This document shows, one piece after another, positions 24,050 through 33,113 of a stretch of DNA of 42,978 bases (positions within the stretch are counted from its first letter, which is position 1; each line of letters starts with the position of its first letter). The position numbers and the translations under genes were made by a program. Below the pieces are notes generated by a model. That model made no database searches. It was not told where the DNA came from and saw only the letters and a list, made by a program, of their open reading frames with translations. The DNA comes from Pyrinomonadaceae bacterium (GTDB taxonomy: Bacteria > Acidobacteriota > Blastocatellia > Pyrinomonadales > Pyrinomonadaceae), in the NCBI GenBank assembly GCA_013811945.1, contig JACCUI010000056.1, positions 1 through 42,978 on the forward strand, read 5' to 3'.

Positions 24050-24187
24050 AGAGGACCAGACCTCGTCTTGCAGGATAAAAGCAGCAGCAATACTAACATA
24101 CAGCCTTCAAGGCATCGGCGGAAGGATTGAGTAGGGGCTGTGTGAAGACTCAAAGGGACTTACGGTAATTTGCAGGTCAGCTTTCCA

Positions 24188-24270
24188 GCTCGCCGAAGCG
24201 GCGAGCAAATATCAATTTAGAAACTTTTTAGCCTGTAATAAAATCAACAACTTACAGGCAAGTTTCTAAA
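24188..24270. repeat. Two hairpins in the divergent intergenic region
   Basis: GCTCGCC-GAAGC-GGCGAGC (24188-24206) is followed by a longer stem at 24216-24270, in which TTTAGAAACTT and GCCTGTAA pair with TTACAGGC and AAGTTTCTAAA. They lie between divergently transcribed genes, so they are unlikely to be ordinary terminators. Confidence 0.5.
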
Positions 24271-24272
24271 GA

Positions 24273-24436
24273 GGAAGGCGGACCCTGTCCCCGCCTCAAG
24301 CTTGAAAACCACTCAGTAACGCCTGGGAGATGGAGGTTCGACACTTTGCGAGCCACGAGAGTGTGGTAAAAAGTCGAGTCGATAGTCTGAACGATCTTTA
24401 TTCTCGTCGTAAGAGCGGGGACAGGGTCCGCCTTCC
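24273..24436. repeat. 164-bp element with perfect 22-bp inverted ends (REP/MITE-like)
   Basis: GGAAGGCGGACCCTGTCCCC begins the left arm (24273-24294). The right arm, 24415-24436, is its perfect inverse complement, with 120 bp between and no gene. GGGGACAGGGTCCGCC-type palindromes are typical of REP sequences moved by RAYT (Y1-type) transposases, but none is encoded in this window. With the adjacent hairpins it takes up most of the 466-bp gap 24050-24515. Confidence 0.65.
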
Positions 24437-24515
24437 TGACCTGCGAGTTAGGGGTGCTTGATCCTGCCTTTATACGTTGACCCTTCGCTAGACCAACGAT
24501 TACAATCACACCCCA

Positions 24516-25394
24516 ATGTCAATCAGATCACAAACTCTTCTGCGCGGTTTGCTGTTGGTCGGCTTCTCGATCATCCTTGCGATTAATGGCAACGCCCAGC
24601 AGCGCCCACTGCTTACGGAAGATGTCGATATCATTCCTCCCGGGACCTTGAGGATTGAGGCAGGGATAGATTTTCTTCAGGGCGCGAAGTTTCCGGCATC
24701 AGGCCTGACCGGAGATCTGACGCGCGTTGGCGTGATCGGGATCAATATCGGTTTCGCGCCCAACGTCGAATTTCAGATCGAAGGGGTTGCGCAGAATTTT
24801 CTGAGTATCAACTCAAGAAATCCCTCGGCGATCCCGCTGGAACTTGTACCCGGGGCGAATTCGGCTAATGACACTGGCGACTTTACCCTGGCAACAAAAT
24901 TTAAACTGCGCGCAGAGACGGGGCGCGGACCTTCACTAGGGTTTCGTTTTGGCGTGCAATTGCCGAATTCCAATCAGGCGCGAGGCATCGGCTTCAACCA
25001 GACGAATGCATTCGGCTCCATTCTGATCGGCAAGAAGTTTGGACACGACGGACGCTTCAATACCTTTGGCAATCTGGGTATTGCGATTCTAACGGCGCCG
25101 ACAGCCCTCTTTTCCCAGAATGACGTTGTTACCTACGGAGTGGCCGGGATATTTCGTCTCAACCGGCAATTAAGTTTAGCCGGCGAGGTCAACGGCCGGG
25201 TGAACACACGCCCAGGTAGCGGCCCGCTGGGTACCGAGTCTCAATCAGAGGCCCGTTTGGGGATGCAGATCCGCGCCTCCGGTTTGCGTTTCGATTTCGC
25301 CGGTATTAAGGGTTTGACCAATTTCAGTCCTAACTCCGGTCTTACCATCGGGGTAACCTACGACACGCCGCCCGTTTTTATTCCCGCCAAGTAG
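24516..25394 (+). CDS. Putative outer-membrane beta-barrel protein
   Basis: This 292-aa product has a signal peptide (core LLLVGFSIILAI, cleavage near GNAQ-Q). The body alternates hydrophobic and polar residues in strands separated by short turns (VGVIGINIGFAPNVEFQIEG, FTLATKFKLRAE, LGFRFGVQLP, GSILIGKKF). It ends in a strand-like segment (LTIGVTYDTPPVF). The pattern fits the transporter/MetA-pathway phenol-degradation family of outer-membrane barrels. The substrate is unknown. There is no strong ribosome-binding site. It is divergent from the acylase gene. Confidence 0.75.
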   Translation: MSIRSQTLLRGLLLVGFSIILAINGNAQQRPLLTEDVDIIPPGTLRIEAGIDFLQGAKFPASGLTGDLTRVGVIGINIGFAPNVEFQIEGVAQNFLSINSRNPSAIPLELVPGANSANDTGDFTLATKFKLRAETGRGPSLGFRFGVQLPNSNQARGIGFNQTNAFGSILIGKKFGHDGRFNTFGNLGIAILTAPTALFSQNDVVTYGVAGIFRLNRQLSLAGEVNGRVNTRPGSGPLGTESQSEARLGMQIRASGLRFDFAGIKGLTNFSPNSGLTIGVTYDTPPVFIPAK

Positions 25395-25455
25395 ATCTAA
25401 TCAGTGGATGAGTGATGAGTGCACGCCAGAGCGTGGGAGGTTGTGTTCTGCCCTT

Positions 25456-25675
25456 TCGAATCCTGAAGGGATTTGAGTCAATAGCCGTGGGTGAGCGTTG
25501 CACGACACCCACGGAGGATCGGAGAAAAGATTCCTGACGCTGAAACGGTCAAACAGAGCCCGACGGTGTGACCCATTCAGGGCCAGGCATTTTCTCTCTC
25601 CTATCCGTGGGAGTCGTCGCAACGATCGCCCACGGCTACTAACTTAAATCCCTCGGGGATGATGTGTCGAAACCC
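25456..25675. repeat. Dispersed palindromic repeat R1, copy 1
   Basis: It opens with AATCC-GAAGGGATTT and AATAGCCGTGGG, and ends with GCCCACGGCT and AAATCCCTCGGGGAT, so the ends are imperfect inverted repeats. Smaller palindromes (CCGTGGG/CCCACGG) lie inside. The same arrangement recurs at 38221-38400, and a short piece recurs at 29509. It fills the 408-bp gap 25395-25802, which has no gene. Confidence 0.65.
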
Positions 25676-25802
25676 AGACTGTGTCGGCGGGTCGCTATGA
25701 CATCCACGGCGAATTGTGATTTGATGAGGTGACGACGCGAATCGTAACTGGGGTTCTATTTCTTGCTTATCACTTACTCATTACTCAGTATTCTTTACTG
25801 AT

Positions 25803-26453
25803 ATGGATTGGTTGGCATCCATTGCACGCTGGCTGGAGCAGTATGTAATCAGCGTGCCGCTTTATATTGCGGCACCGGCGATGGTTCTTATTGGCGCTCT
25901 TGATTCGTCGCTGCTGTCCCTGCCGGAGATTAATGATTACCTGGTCGTGGGGCGCTGCTACAAGTATCCCTCAGCGGTCTTTTACTTCCCGCTTTTTGCT
26001 GCCGCCGGCTCCGTCCTCGGATGCTGGCTACTCTATTCCATCATGCGCCGCGGTGGTCAGGCTCTCTTACGCGAAAGGTTCAAGCCGGAAAGCATTCAGC
26101 GCGTAGAGCGGGCCTATGCGCGGTTCGGCTTTCTTGCAATCGCTATTCCGGCGATACTTCCGCCGCCGCTGCCCTTTAAAATCTTTGTTGCTACCGCCGG
26201 CACGCTTAATTACCCGCGTTGGAAGTTTTTGACCACCGTGATGTTGGCGAGGTCCTTTCGCTATTACGTGGAAGGCATCCTGGCAGTTTTTTATGGCCGG
26301 CGCGTGCTATTGTTTATGAAAGACAATGGCCTGGTCATTCTCAGTGCAATCGCAGCAGTGGCTCTGATTGGCTTGCTAGTTTACGTCGTGGTCAATCGAC
26401 TCCGGACAAGTTCCCTTAGGAAGGCCGCGCAAACGGAAAAGTCGCAGAACTAG
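25803..26453 (+). CDS. VTT-domain (DedA-like) membrane protein 1
   Basis: The 216-aa protein has about five hydrophobic segments. It carries the VTT/SNARE-associated family layout: an N-terminal re-entrant region (GALDSSLLSLPEINDYLVVG), a Gly-rich helix (FAAAGSVLGCWLLYSIMRRG), then AIPAILPPPLPFKIFVATAG, matching the conserved proline-rich region before the final helices. VTT proteins are lipid scramblase or transporter-like inner-membrane proteins, some moving undecaprenyl phosphate or phosphatidylethanolamine. It sits 40 bp before a paralogue with the same topology, so the two may form a heteromer. The C-terminal tail is basic. Confidence 0.85.
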   Translation: MDWLASIARWLEQYVISVPLYIAAPAMVLIGALDSSLLSLPEINDYLVVGRCYKYPSAVFYFPLFAAAGSVLGCWLLYSIMRRGGQALLRERFKPESIQRVERAYARFGFLAIAIPAILPPPLPFKIFVATAGTLNYPRWKFLTTVMLARSFRYYVEGILAVFYGRRVLLFMKDNGLVILSAIAAVALIGLLVYVVVNRLRTSSLRKAAQTEKSQN

Positions 26454-26493
26454 TTTACTGAACAGTATCAGCAGGCAGGAAGGACTTGTTTTT

Positions 26494-27132
26494 TTGAAAC
26501 TGCTGCTCGATAAATTCATAAAGAGCCTTTCGCGTCTGTCAGACTACCTCATCGCTTTTGGCCCGCTTGGGCTGTTCGCGGTTGCGGTTCTTGATTCAAG
26601 CTTTGTCCCGTTACCAAGTAGCGCGGATGCGTTGATGCTGCTGTTAACGGCGGCTCATCCGCGTTGGATGGTCTTTTATGCACTCGTTGCCACCGCCGGA
26701 TCGACGTTTGGTTGTTGGATTCTCTATTACGCGTCACGCCGCGCTGGTAGGCGTGCGCTCGCCAGGTTTTCAGAATCGAAACAGAAGCGGGTCAAAGAAC
26801 TAATAGATCGCTACGACGTACTCTCCGTGCTGGTCGCGTCGCTTTTGCCGCCGCCGTTCCCATTTAAATTATTTGTGATTACCGCCGGAGTGTTTCGTTT
26901 CAGCCTGACACGGTTTTTGGTGGCGATTGTGGTTGGGCGTGGTTTTCGTTTCTTGCTGGAAGGCTACTTCGCAGTTCGCTACGGTGCTCAGGCAAAGGTG
27001 TTTCTGACGAAGTACTACCCCTGGATTGGGCTCGGAGTTGCAGTAATAGTTGTTGCTGCGTTCCTGACCCGTAGTTTGTGGAAACGAAAATCGGATTCGA
27101 GCGCTGAGGCAAGTCTAGAAGCCGGGAACTAA
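26494..27132 (+). CDS. VTT-domain (DedA-like) membrane protein 2
   Basis: The start is a TTG at 26494 preceded by GGAAGG; no ATG fits the N-terminus. The 212-aa protein parallels its neighbour: AVLDSSFVPLPSSADALMLL, then ATAGSTFGCWILYYASRRAG, then VASLLPPPFPFKLFVITAG and a closing helix WIGLGVAVIVVAAFL. The two share domain order and key motifs but differ in the rest, so the duplication is old. Its last 18 bp overlap the end of the convergent exonuclease gene. Confidence 0.85.
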   Translation: MKLLLDKFIKSLSRLSDYLIAFGPLGLFAVAVLDSSFVPLPSSADALMLLLTAAHPRWMVFYALVATAGSTFGCWILYYASRRAGRRALARFSESKQKRVKELIDRYDVLSVLVASLLPPPFPFKLFVITAGVFRFSLTRFLVAIVVGRGFRFLLEGYFAVRYGAQAKVFLTKYYPWIGLGVAVIVVAAFLTRSLWKRKSDSSAEASLEAGN

Positions 27133-27981
27133 AGGTAAGAGCGGGGCGGCGTTGGTGATTTCTTCGGTTTTGGGTTCGAGGAATTGGAAGTTTCGGGCGC
27201 TCGCAAGATTCTTGACGCCTTGTTCTCCCAGGCGCGTGAGCAGATGTAGAAAAACCTCGGCGGTCGCAAGCGCGTCGCTCCCGGCCCGATGCCGGTGGAA
27301 GATCGGGATCGAGAAATGTTTGGCAACTGTGTCCAGACGGTAGTTAGTTAAACCGGGAAACACACGCCGCGACAACTTAACCGTGCAGAGATGCGTATTA
27401 ATCATCCGGTGGCCGGGATAGACGCGTGAGATTTCATGATTTAAAAAACTGGTGTCGAAAGGTGCATTGTGCGCAATGAGCACCGCGTCGCTGACGAAAT
27501 CCAGCCACTGGGGAGCGACTTCGGCGAATACCGGTGCAATTTTTACCATGTCGTTGGTGATCCCCGTGAGCGCGACCACAAAACGAGGAATAGCAATTTC
27601 GGGATTTACGAGGGTCAGAAAACTGTCGACAATGCGCCCCTGACGGATCCGGTACGCTCCCAATTCAATAACCCGGTTAGGGGGCATCTTGGCGCCGGTG
27701 GCTTCCAAATCGACTACTACGAAATCCAGGTCGTCGAGCAGACGAGATTCGACGTCGTCGTTTTGCAGTTCAATCGTTTTCCCATCGACAAACCTGAATC
27801 GCCGATCGTCTTTGACGAGATCGGCCACGAGCAGTCCGGCCAGTTCATCGTCGATGTGCGAGACTTTAAAAACCGCATCGACGATTTCAGCTGCGTTGGC
27901 GCGTCCGCCACAGACGCGTAGAAGGTCGATCGTTTCTTGAACAAGAGTTGAGTCGGATACGAGGTTGGGATACAGAGCCAT
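27115..27981 (-). CDS. DnaQ-like 3'-5' exonuclease (DEDDh) with N-terminal domain
   Basis: This 288-aa protein has an N-terminal region of about 80 residues that looks like a helical/winged domain (VQETIDLLRVCGGRANAAEI). The DEDDh exonuclease fold follows: D91 and E93 in VVDLEATG, HNAPFDTSFLNHE carrying the second Asp block, and HRAGSDALATAEVF carrying the catalytic His and last Asp. This matches the epsilon-type proofreading family (PolC/DnaQ-like). No polymerase domain is attached, so it may be a stand-alone repair or proofreading subunit. It diverges from pyrE with only 47 bp between them. Confidence 0.9.
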   Translation of the reverse strand: MALYPNLVSDSTLVQETIDLLRVCGGRANAAEIVDAVFKVSHIDDELAGLLVADLVKDDRRFRFVDGKTIELQNDDVESRLLDDLDFVVVDLEATGAKMPPNRVIELGAYRIRQGRIVDSFLTLVNPEIAIPRFVVALTGITNDMVKIAPVFAEVAPQWLDFVSDAVLIAHNAPFDTSFLNHEISRVYPGHRMINTHLCTVKLSRRVFPGLTNYRLDTVAKHFSIPIFHRHRAGSDALATAEVFLHLLTRLGEQGVKNLASARNFQFLEPKTEEITNAAPLLPLVPGF

Positions 27982-28028
27982 CGGGCAGCGATTGTAACAC
28001 GCATTTATATTTTCGACTGGGGAAGATT

Positions 28029-28604
28029 GTGCGAACCGAAGATGTGATTGAGAGATTCAGGGCGACCGGTGCGCTGCTTGAGGGCCACTTTGTTCTCACT
28101 AGCGGACTTCACAGCGCTAACTACTTGCAATGTGCCCTCGTGCTGCAGCATCCAGCGGAAGCTGAAAGATTTGGCCGGGCCATCGCGGAACATTTCAAAC
28201 AGGACAGCATTCAGCTCGTGGCTTCTCCGGCGATTGGCGGGATCTTAATCGGACATGAGGTCGCCGGCCAGCTAGGCGCCCGATTCATTTGGACCGAGCG
28301 CGAGAATGGCGAGATGAGTTTAAGGCGCGGGTTTTCGGTGTCGCCCGGTGAGAGAACCGTGGTTGTTGAGGACGTGGTAACCACAGGGGGTTCAACGCGC
28401 GACACGGTGAATGCTTTGCAGGCCGCAGGCGCAAACGTTGTGGCGGCGGCTTCGATCATCGATCGTTCAGCGGGCGATGCTGATGTGGGCGTTCCGCGCA
28501 TCGCGCTTGCTACGCTCAATGTGCCTTCCGTTGACCCTTCGATCTGCGAGCTGTGCAAACGAGGCGAAGTTGCGATAAAGCCGGGAAGCAGAAAAACGCG
28601 GTAG
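28029..28604 (+). CDS. pyrE: Orotate phosphoribosyltransferase
   Basis: Converts orotate and PRPP to orotidine monophosphate in pyrimidine synthesis. The start is taken as GTG at 28029, just before the conserved opening VIERFRATGALLEGHFVLTSG; the frame is open to 27948, but those residues do not match the family. Seen in the 191-aa product: the substrate-loop region LTSGLHSANYLQCA, VASPAIGGILIG, the flexible catalytic loop around WTERENGEMSLRRGF, and the PRPP-binding motif VVVEDVVTTGGST. A cysteine-bearing tail (SICELCKRGE) is common in the bacterial long form. Length and motifs are intact. Confidence 0.93.
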   Translation: MRTEDVIERFRATGALLEGHFVLTSGLHSANYLQCALVLQHPAEAERFGRAIAEHFKQDSIQLVASPAIGGILIGHEVAGQLGARFIWTERENGEMSLRRGFSVSPGERTVVVEDVVTTGGSTRDTVNALQAAGANVVAAASIIDRSAGDADVGVPRIALATLNVPSVDPSICELCKRGEVAIKPGSRKTR

Positions 28605-28675
28605 GCAGTTGACAGTGGACAGCAGGAGGCAGGAGCACAAAACAGAAGCGAACGCCGATACCCGACACCCTTCTC

Positions 28676-29428
28676 ATGAATTTCAAGCTCACCATTCAAT
28701 ACGACGGCACAGATTTTCATGGCTGGCAGATGCAGCAGGAACTGCGCACGGTCCAGGGAGAATTAACCCGCGCGCTAACGTCAGTTGATGGCCGAGACCT
28801 GATAGTTCATGGATCCGGCAGAACCGATGCAGGCGTTCACGCACAAGGTCAGGTGGCCAGCGTTCGAGTCCAGCGCGAGATGACGCCCGAAAAGCTTCGG
28901 GCGGCCATCAATGGAAACGTAGCCAAAGACCTGCGCATCATGGAAGCGCAAGTCGCCGGCGACGACTTTCACGCACGCTATTCAGCTCTGGAGAAAACCT
29001 ATCTCTACCGAGTAGTAAACGGTCCGGTGATGTCCCCCTTCTGGCTTCGCTATGCACACCACGAGGCTCGCTCACTTGATCTTGATAGCATGAAGGCCTG
29101 TGCCGCTTTATTTCCCGGCACTCATGACTGGACTGCTTTCTCGGCGGCCCAATCGGACACCGAGAACAGGATACGCACCGTTAATCACCTCGAAGTCTCT
29201 AAGTGCTTTGATGAACGCTCAGGTGAACAAATGGTCGAGATCAAGGCCAGCGCCGACGGCTTCCTGCGCTACATGGTGCGTTCTATCGTGGGGACTTTGC
29301 TGGCAGTCGGCCGTGGCGAGATGGATGGGAAAAATATCAAACAGGCGATTGAGCATGGTGAACGTTCGCTGGCCGGAGCAACCGCACCGGCATGCGGGCT
29401 GACGTTGTTGTCAGTTCGGTATGAGTGA
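28676..29428 (+). CDS. truA: tRNA pseudouridine synthase A
   Basis: Makes pseudouridine at positions 38-40 of the tRNA anticodon stem-loop. The 250-aa protein shows the TruA opening IQYDGTDFHGWQ, the catalytic aspartate D51 in GSGRTDAGVHAQGQ, DFHARYSALEKTYLYRV, and the late motif GFLRYMVRSIVGTL. Length matches the family. It lies 71 bp after pyrE on the same strand, with no clear terminator between them. The start at 28676 is the only sensible ATG before the first strand. Confidence 0.95.
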   Translation: MNFKLTIQYDGTDFHGWQMQQELRTVQGELTRALTSVDGRDLIVHGSGRTDAGVHAQGQVASVRVQREMTPEKLRAAINGNVAKDLRIMEAQVAGDDFHARYSALEKTYLYRVVNGPVMSPFWLRYAHHEARSLDLDSMKACAALFPGTHDWTAFSAAQSDTENRIRTVNHLEVSKCFDERSGEQMVEIKASADGFLRYMVRSIVGTLLAVGRGEMDGKNIKQAIEHGERSLAGATAPACGLTLLSVRYE

Positions 29429-29447
29429 CGTGGGCCGGAGGACTAGC

Positions 29448-29545
29448 CCAATGCGGAACCGAGAGCGCTAGCCACCGGATCACAACCAAACCGGCCGTGT
29501 CGCCGCTTTCGAATCCCTTCGGGATGATGAAGCCGAAACCCAACT
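29448..29545. repeat. Fragments of repeat families R2 and R1
   Basis: GGAACCGAGAGCGCTAG resembles one arm of R2 (30482-30648). From 29509, AATCCCTTCGGGATGATG with GCCGAAACCCA resembles the end of R1 (25650-25675). Both are single, worn pieces in the truA-uppS gap. Confidence 0.4.
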
Positions 29546-29630
29546 GACCTACTTCTCATCAAGTACCTAATTGACACGCTTCAGAGTTGAGGCAAGAATG
29601 GCCATGCCGAGCCCTCTTTAACGGGGGACT

Positions 29631-30437
29631 ATGGCCAAGGAACTTATGCTTTCTGATTTTGCCAAAGTCGTAAAGCCTGGGACCCGCGATGAGATGGTGC
29701 TGGCAGCGATCGCCTGGGACCGTTTGCCTCGCCACGTCGCGATCATTATGGATGGCAACGGACGCTGGGCAGCGCAGCGCGGCCAGCCGCGAATCGCGGG
29801 GCACCGCGCCGGTGTCGAAGCAGTGCGCGCGGCGGTTGATACGGGCGCACGATTGGGATTAGGGGCTCTCACGCTTTATGCCTTCTCCACTGAAAACTGG
29901 AAGCGACCGCGCTACGAAATTGATGCCCTGATGCGGATGTTGCGACGCTATCTTCGTCTTGAGCTTGATGAGATCGACCGTCAGAACATCAAGTTTCAGA
30001 CCATTGGCCGAACGGGCGCGCTTGCTGACACTGTGCGCCGAGAGATTGCGAAAGCTACGGATAGAACTGAGAAAAACAAAGGGATGGTGTTGACGGTGGC
30101 TTTAAACTATGGCGGCCGAGCCGAGATCATCGATGCCTGCCGCGCAGCCGTGCGGCGGCTGCTTGATGAAGGTAACCCGCCTGGCGAGCTCACAGAAGAG
30201 CGCGTTGCGAATGAACTCTACACCCGCAATCTACCCGATTTGGATTTGCTGGTGCGTACCAGCGGCGAATTGCGCATCTCCAACTTTCTGCTGTGGCAGG
30301 CGGCTTATAGCGAAATCTATGTGACTGAAACCCTCTGGCCAGACTTTCGCCGTGTCCACCTGCTCGAAGCCATCATCGACTATCAGCGACGCGATCGTCG
30401 CTTCGGTGGTTTGAAGCTGGTCGCAAACGTAAAGTGA
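29631..30437 (+). CDS. uppS: Isoprenyl (undecaprenyl diphosphate) synthase
   Basis: Condenses isopentenyl diphosphate with farnesyl diphosphate to make the C55 carrier for peptidoglycan and other envelope polymers. The family signature starts at HVAIIMDGNGRW with catalytic D41. It continues with GHRAGVEAVR, LTLYAFSTENWKRP, and the C-terminal RTSGELRISNFLLWQAAYSE and LWPDF. The start ATG follows GGGGG at short spacing and adds about 33 residues before the signature, longer than in Escherichia coli. It is the first gene of the uppS-cdsA-dxr-rseP-ispG cluster, but a 301-bp repeat-bearing gap separates it from cdsA. Confidence 0.95.
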   Translation: MAKELMLSDFAKVVKPGTRDEMVLAAIAWDRLPRHVAIIMDGNGRWAAQRGQPRIAGHRAGVEAVRAAVDTGARLGLGALTLYAFSTENWKRPRYEIDALMRMLRRYLRLELDEIDRQNIKFQTIGRTGALADTVRREIAKATDRTEKNKGMVLTVALNYGGRAEIIDACRAAVRRLLDEGNPPGELTEERVANELYTRNLPDLDLLVRTSGELRISNFLLWQAAYSEIYVTETLWPDFRRVHLLEAIIDYQRRDRRFGGLKLVANVK

Positions 30438-30481
30438 TTTTGATTTAAGTTTGAATGCAACAGAAGCAACGCAGCGGGCGA

Positions 30482-30648
30482 TACAGAACCGGGAGCGATA
30501 GCGACCGCACTCAACCTACACTAGGACCACGTCGCAAATTAACCGGCTGTCCATTCCCGTTGAGAGTTGATAGGGAGATGCTAATACATAGGTCGTTTCT
30601 TAAAGATCCTGCTATTTGAGTGCGGTCGCTATCGCTCCCGGTTCTGTA
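30482..30648. repeat. Dispersed palindromic repeat R2, copy 1 (33-bp perfect inverted ends)
   Basis: The arms 30482-30514 and 30616-30648 are perfect inverse complements. Each contains AACCGGGAGCGATAGCGACC or its complement. The 101-bp interior has no gene. Related copies or arms lie at 35822-35923 and 37736-37767. It takes up most of the uppS-cdsA gap. Confidence 0.75.
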
Positions 30649-30738
30649 CTGCGGCGTCGAGGATAACAAGAATCAACCAACACTCAGTCTGATAATCGAA
30701 ACTGAACTTCAATCAAAAATCTAAAAATCTAAATTACC

Positions 30739-31575
30739 GTGTCTCGTATCATCACCGCTGTCATCGCCCTGCCTTTTCTTATCGCTTCAATCCTCGTTTC
30801 CTGGCTGCAACCGCTGTTCGTTGTTCTCGCCGCTGCCGCGATGGTGGCGGGTCTGTTTGAGTTTTATGTGCTGGCTAAGCGGCGAGATCTGAAGCCTGAC
30901 GCGGCCATCGGTTATCTTGCCGCGGCTGCTTTATTCACGGTCTTTTATTTCCACGACCCCCGCCCAAGCGCTGATTTGTTGATGATGCAGATGATCCCGC
31001 TCATCCTGATTGTGTTTACCGCAGCAACACTGATCGCAGCCACGTTTCGCGGTGCACCCTTTGACAAGATGATCGCCTCAACCGGGGCGACGATTCTTGG
31101 CGTTCTCTACGTAGTTCTCCTTGGCGGCCACCTGGTGGCTGTGCGCACGGGATTTAACCAGGCTCTGTCCGCGGATCTCTTGTGTTTCTTTTTTCTGGTC
31201 CTTATGGGCTCGGACACGGGCGCATACTACGTTGGCAGGGCATTCGGCAAACACAAGCTGGCGCTGTCCATTAGCCAAGGAAAGACCTGGGAAGGTGTTG
31301 CCGGGGGACTGCTGGCCGGGCTGCTGATGGCCACTATCGCTCACTTCTGGTTTTTCAAAGAGTTACCGCTGAAGTTGGCCCTTCCCCTGGCAGCGGTGAT
31401 GACAGTCGTCGGTATTCTTGGTGACCTGACCGAGAGCGCACTAAAACGGAGCGCGGGTGCAAAGGACGCCGCGAAAATACTGCCCGGGCATGGCGGTTTA
31501 CTCGATCGTCTCGATAGCTTGCTCTTCAACGCGCCCGTCATCTACTATTTCGGTCTCATCTATTTCAGTGGCTGA
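30739..31575 (+). CDS. cdsA: Phosphatidate cytidylyltransferase
   Basis: Makes CDP-diacylglycerol from phosphatidic acid and CTP at the inner membrane, the branch point for phospholipids. The 278-aa protein has about eight membrane segments and the CDS signature near the C-terminus (LKRSAGAKDAAKILPGHGG followed by LLDRLDSLL). Earlier comes MGSDTGAYYVGRAFGKHKL, with the conserved Asp that binds metal, and SQGKTWEGVAGG. The start is GTG at 30739 with no strong ribosome-binding site. It precedes dxr by 138 bp. Confidence 0.95.
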   Translation: MSRIITAVIALPFLIASILVSWLQPLFVVLAAAAMVAGLFEFYVLAKRRDLKPDAAIGYLAAAALFTVFYFHDPRPSADLLMMQMIPLILIVFTAATLIAATFRGAPFDKMIASTGATILGVLYVVLLGGHLVAVRTGFNQALSADLLCFFFLVLMGSDTGAYYVGRAFGKHKLALSISQGKTWEGVAGGLLAGLLMATIAHFWFFKELPLKLALPLAAVMTVVGILGDLTESALKRSAGAKDAAKILPGHGGLLDRLDSLLFNAPVIYYFGLIYFSG

Positions 31576-31713
31576 GCATAGCGGCCACAGTGAACGCAGA
31601 TGAACACAGAGTCAAAAGCAAAATCATTCGTGATCTTATCCGTGCCAGTCCGTGTAAATCTCTGGCCAATTATCTTCTCAGTGTGAAGACCTAATTCCTA
31701 CCTGATCGTTAAA

Positions 31714-32922
31714 ATGAAACCCACGGGCATTGCTATCCTCGGTTCCACGGGCTCGATCGGCAGCAACACGCTGCGAGTTGTCGAAGCACTCGGCAGCGAT
31801 CGTTTTCGTGTCGTCGCTTTGGGTGCCGGTCGTAACGTAGGTATCCTGGCCGACCAGATTGCTCGCCACTTGCCGGAACTGGTTTCGGTGGAAACGGAAA
31901 GTGCAGCTCACGATTTACGCGCCCAGCTCTTCGAAAGAAATCTTGATCTCCCCCAAATCGTAATCGGCGAATCCGGCCTGGTGGAAGTGGCCACACATCC
32001 ACGGGCAGACACCGTCGTATCCGCGACCGTCGGCGCTGTTGGTTTCGTACCAACTCTACGCGCGCTCGAAACCGGTAAACGCGTCGCACTGGCCAACAAA
32101 GAAACCCTCGTTATGGCCGGCGAGCTGATGACTCGCGCTGCCCGGGGTTCCGGAGCGGAGTTACTGCCGGTCGACTCCGAACACAATGCTTTGCATCAAT
32201 GCCTGCGGGGAGAAAAGCGCCACGAAGTTCGGCGTATAGTGCTTACTGCCTCAGGCGGTCCCTTTCGCACCAAGAACGAGAGCCAGATGCGAGAAGCAAG
32301 TGTGGCGGATGCTTTGCGGCATCCAACTTGGAACATGGGAGACAAGATCACCATTGACTCGGCGACGCTTATGAATAAAGGACTGGAGGTGATCGAGGCG
32401 CATTGGCTTTTTGGCTTCGAGGCGGATCAGATTGGAATCGTCGTGCATCCAGAATCAGTCGTACATTCCATGATCGAGTTAGTAGACGGTTCGGTAATAG
32501 CCCAGATGGGAATCACCGACATGCGTCATGCGATCCAGTATGCGCTGACGTATCCGGAACGGCACTCATGCAACCTACCCCCGCTCGACCTAACTGCGCT
32601 GGCCACACTCCATTTTGAGGCTCCCGACCCTGAGCGTTTTCCCTGCATAGCCCTTGCCTACCGAGCGCTTCGGGAAGGTGGCACGCTTCCCACGGTGCTG
32701 AACGCCGCTAATGAAGAGGCCGTGAGAGCATTTATTGAAAAGCGCATTTATCTGACTGATATTCCTCGCGTAATAGAGCTGGCAATGGATCAACATGCAA
32801 CTCAATCTGCCCTCGATCTCGAAACCGTCCTCCATACGGACCGGGAGGCGCGCCTCGCCGCTAATTTGGAAATAGAAAAGTTAACAAAACCTTCAAATCT
32901 GCTGGCAGAACACTCTGTTTGA
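31714..32922 (+). CDS. dxr: 1-deoxy-D-xylulose 5-phosphate reductoisomerase
   Basis: Second enzyme of the MEP pathway; it rearranges and reduces DXP to MEP with NADPH. The 402-aa protein has the nucleotide-binding start ILGSTGSIGSNTL, ANKETLVMAG and the metal ligands in PVDSEHNALHQCL. The substrate-loop TASGGPF and HPTWNMGDKITIDSATLMNK are present, as is HPESVVHSMIELVDGS. All expected catalytic motifs are intact and the length is normal. With ispG two genes downstream it shows that this organism uses the MEP route. Confidence 0.96.
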   Translation: MKPTGIAILGSTGSIGSNTLRVVEALGSDRFRVVALGAGRNVGILADQIARHLPELVSVETESAAHDLRAQLFERNLDLPQIVIGESGLVEVATHPRADTVVSATVGAVGFVPTLRALETGKRVALANKETLVMAGELMTRAARGSGAELLPVDSEHNALHQCLRGEKRHEVRRIVLTASGGPFRTKNESQMREASVADALRHPTWNMGDKITIDSATLMNKGLEVIEAHWLFGFEADQIGIVVHPESVVHSMIELVDGSVIAQMGITDMRHAIQYALTYPERHSCNLPPLDLTALATLHFEAPDPERFPCIALAYRALREGGTLPTVLNAANEEAVRAFIEKRIYLTDIPRVIELAMDQHATQSALDLETVLHTDREARLAANLEIEKLTKPSNLLAEHSV

Positions 32923-33113
32923 CGAGCCCTCCCCAGCCCACGTACACTCGTTGCCGGCAACCCTGCGGAGGGATGCGGAATCTAGCGCACTTACTTTAAC
33001 TGGAATGCGATCTCTCAGGTTGGAATGTCTCCCTTCCTAACGCAAATTTAAGCAACCCGAGAGATTCAGCAAGCGCTATTTTCCGTGAATTAGAGTGAAA
33101 GAGATATAGATTA

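Noticed and set aside
24216..24270. Considered a rho-independent terminator
   Set aside because: It lies between two divergently transcribed genes, so neither would end there; it is better explained as part of a palindromic element.
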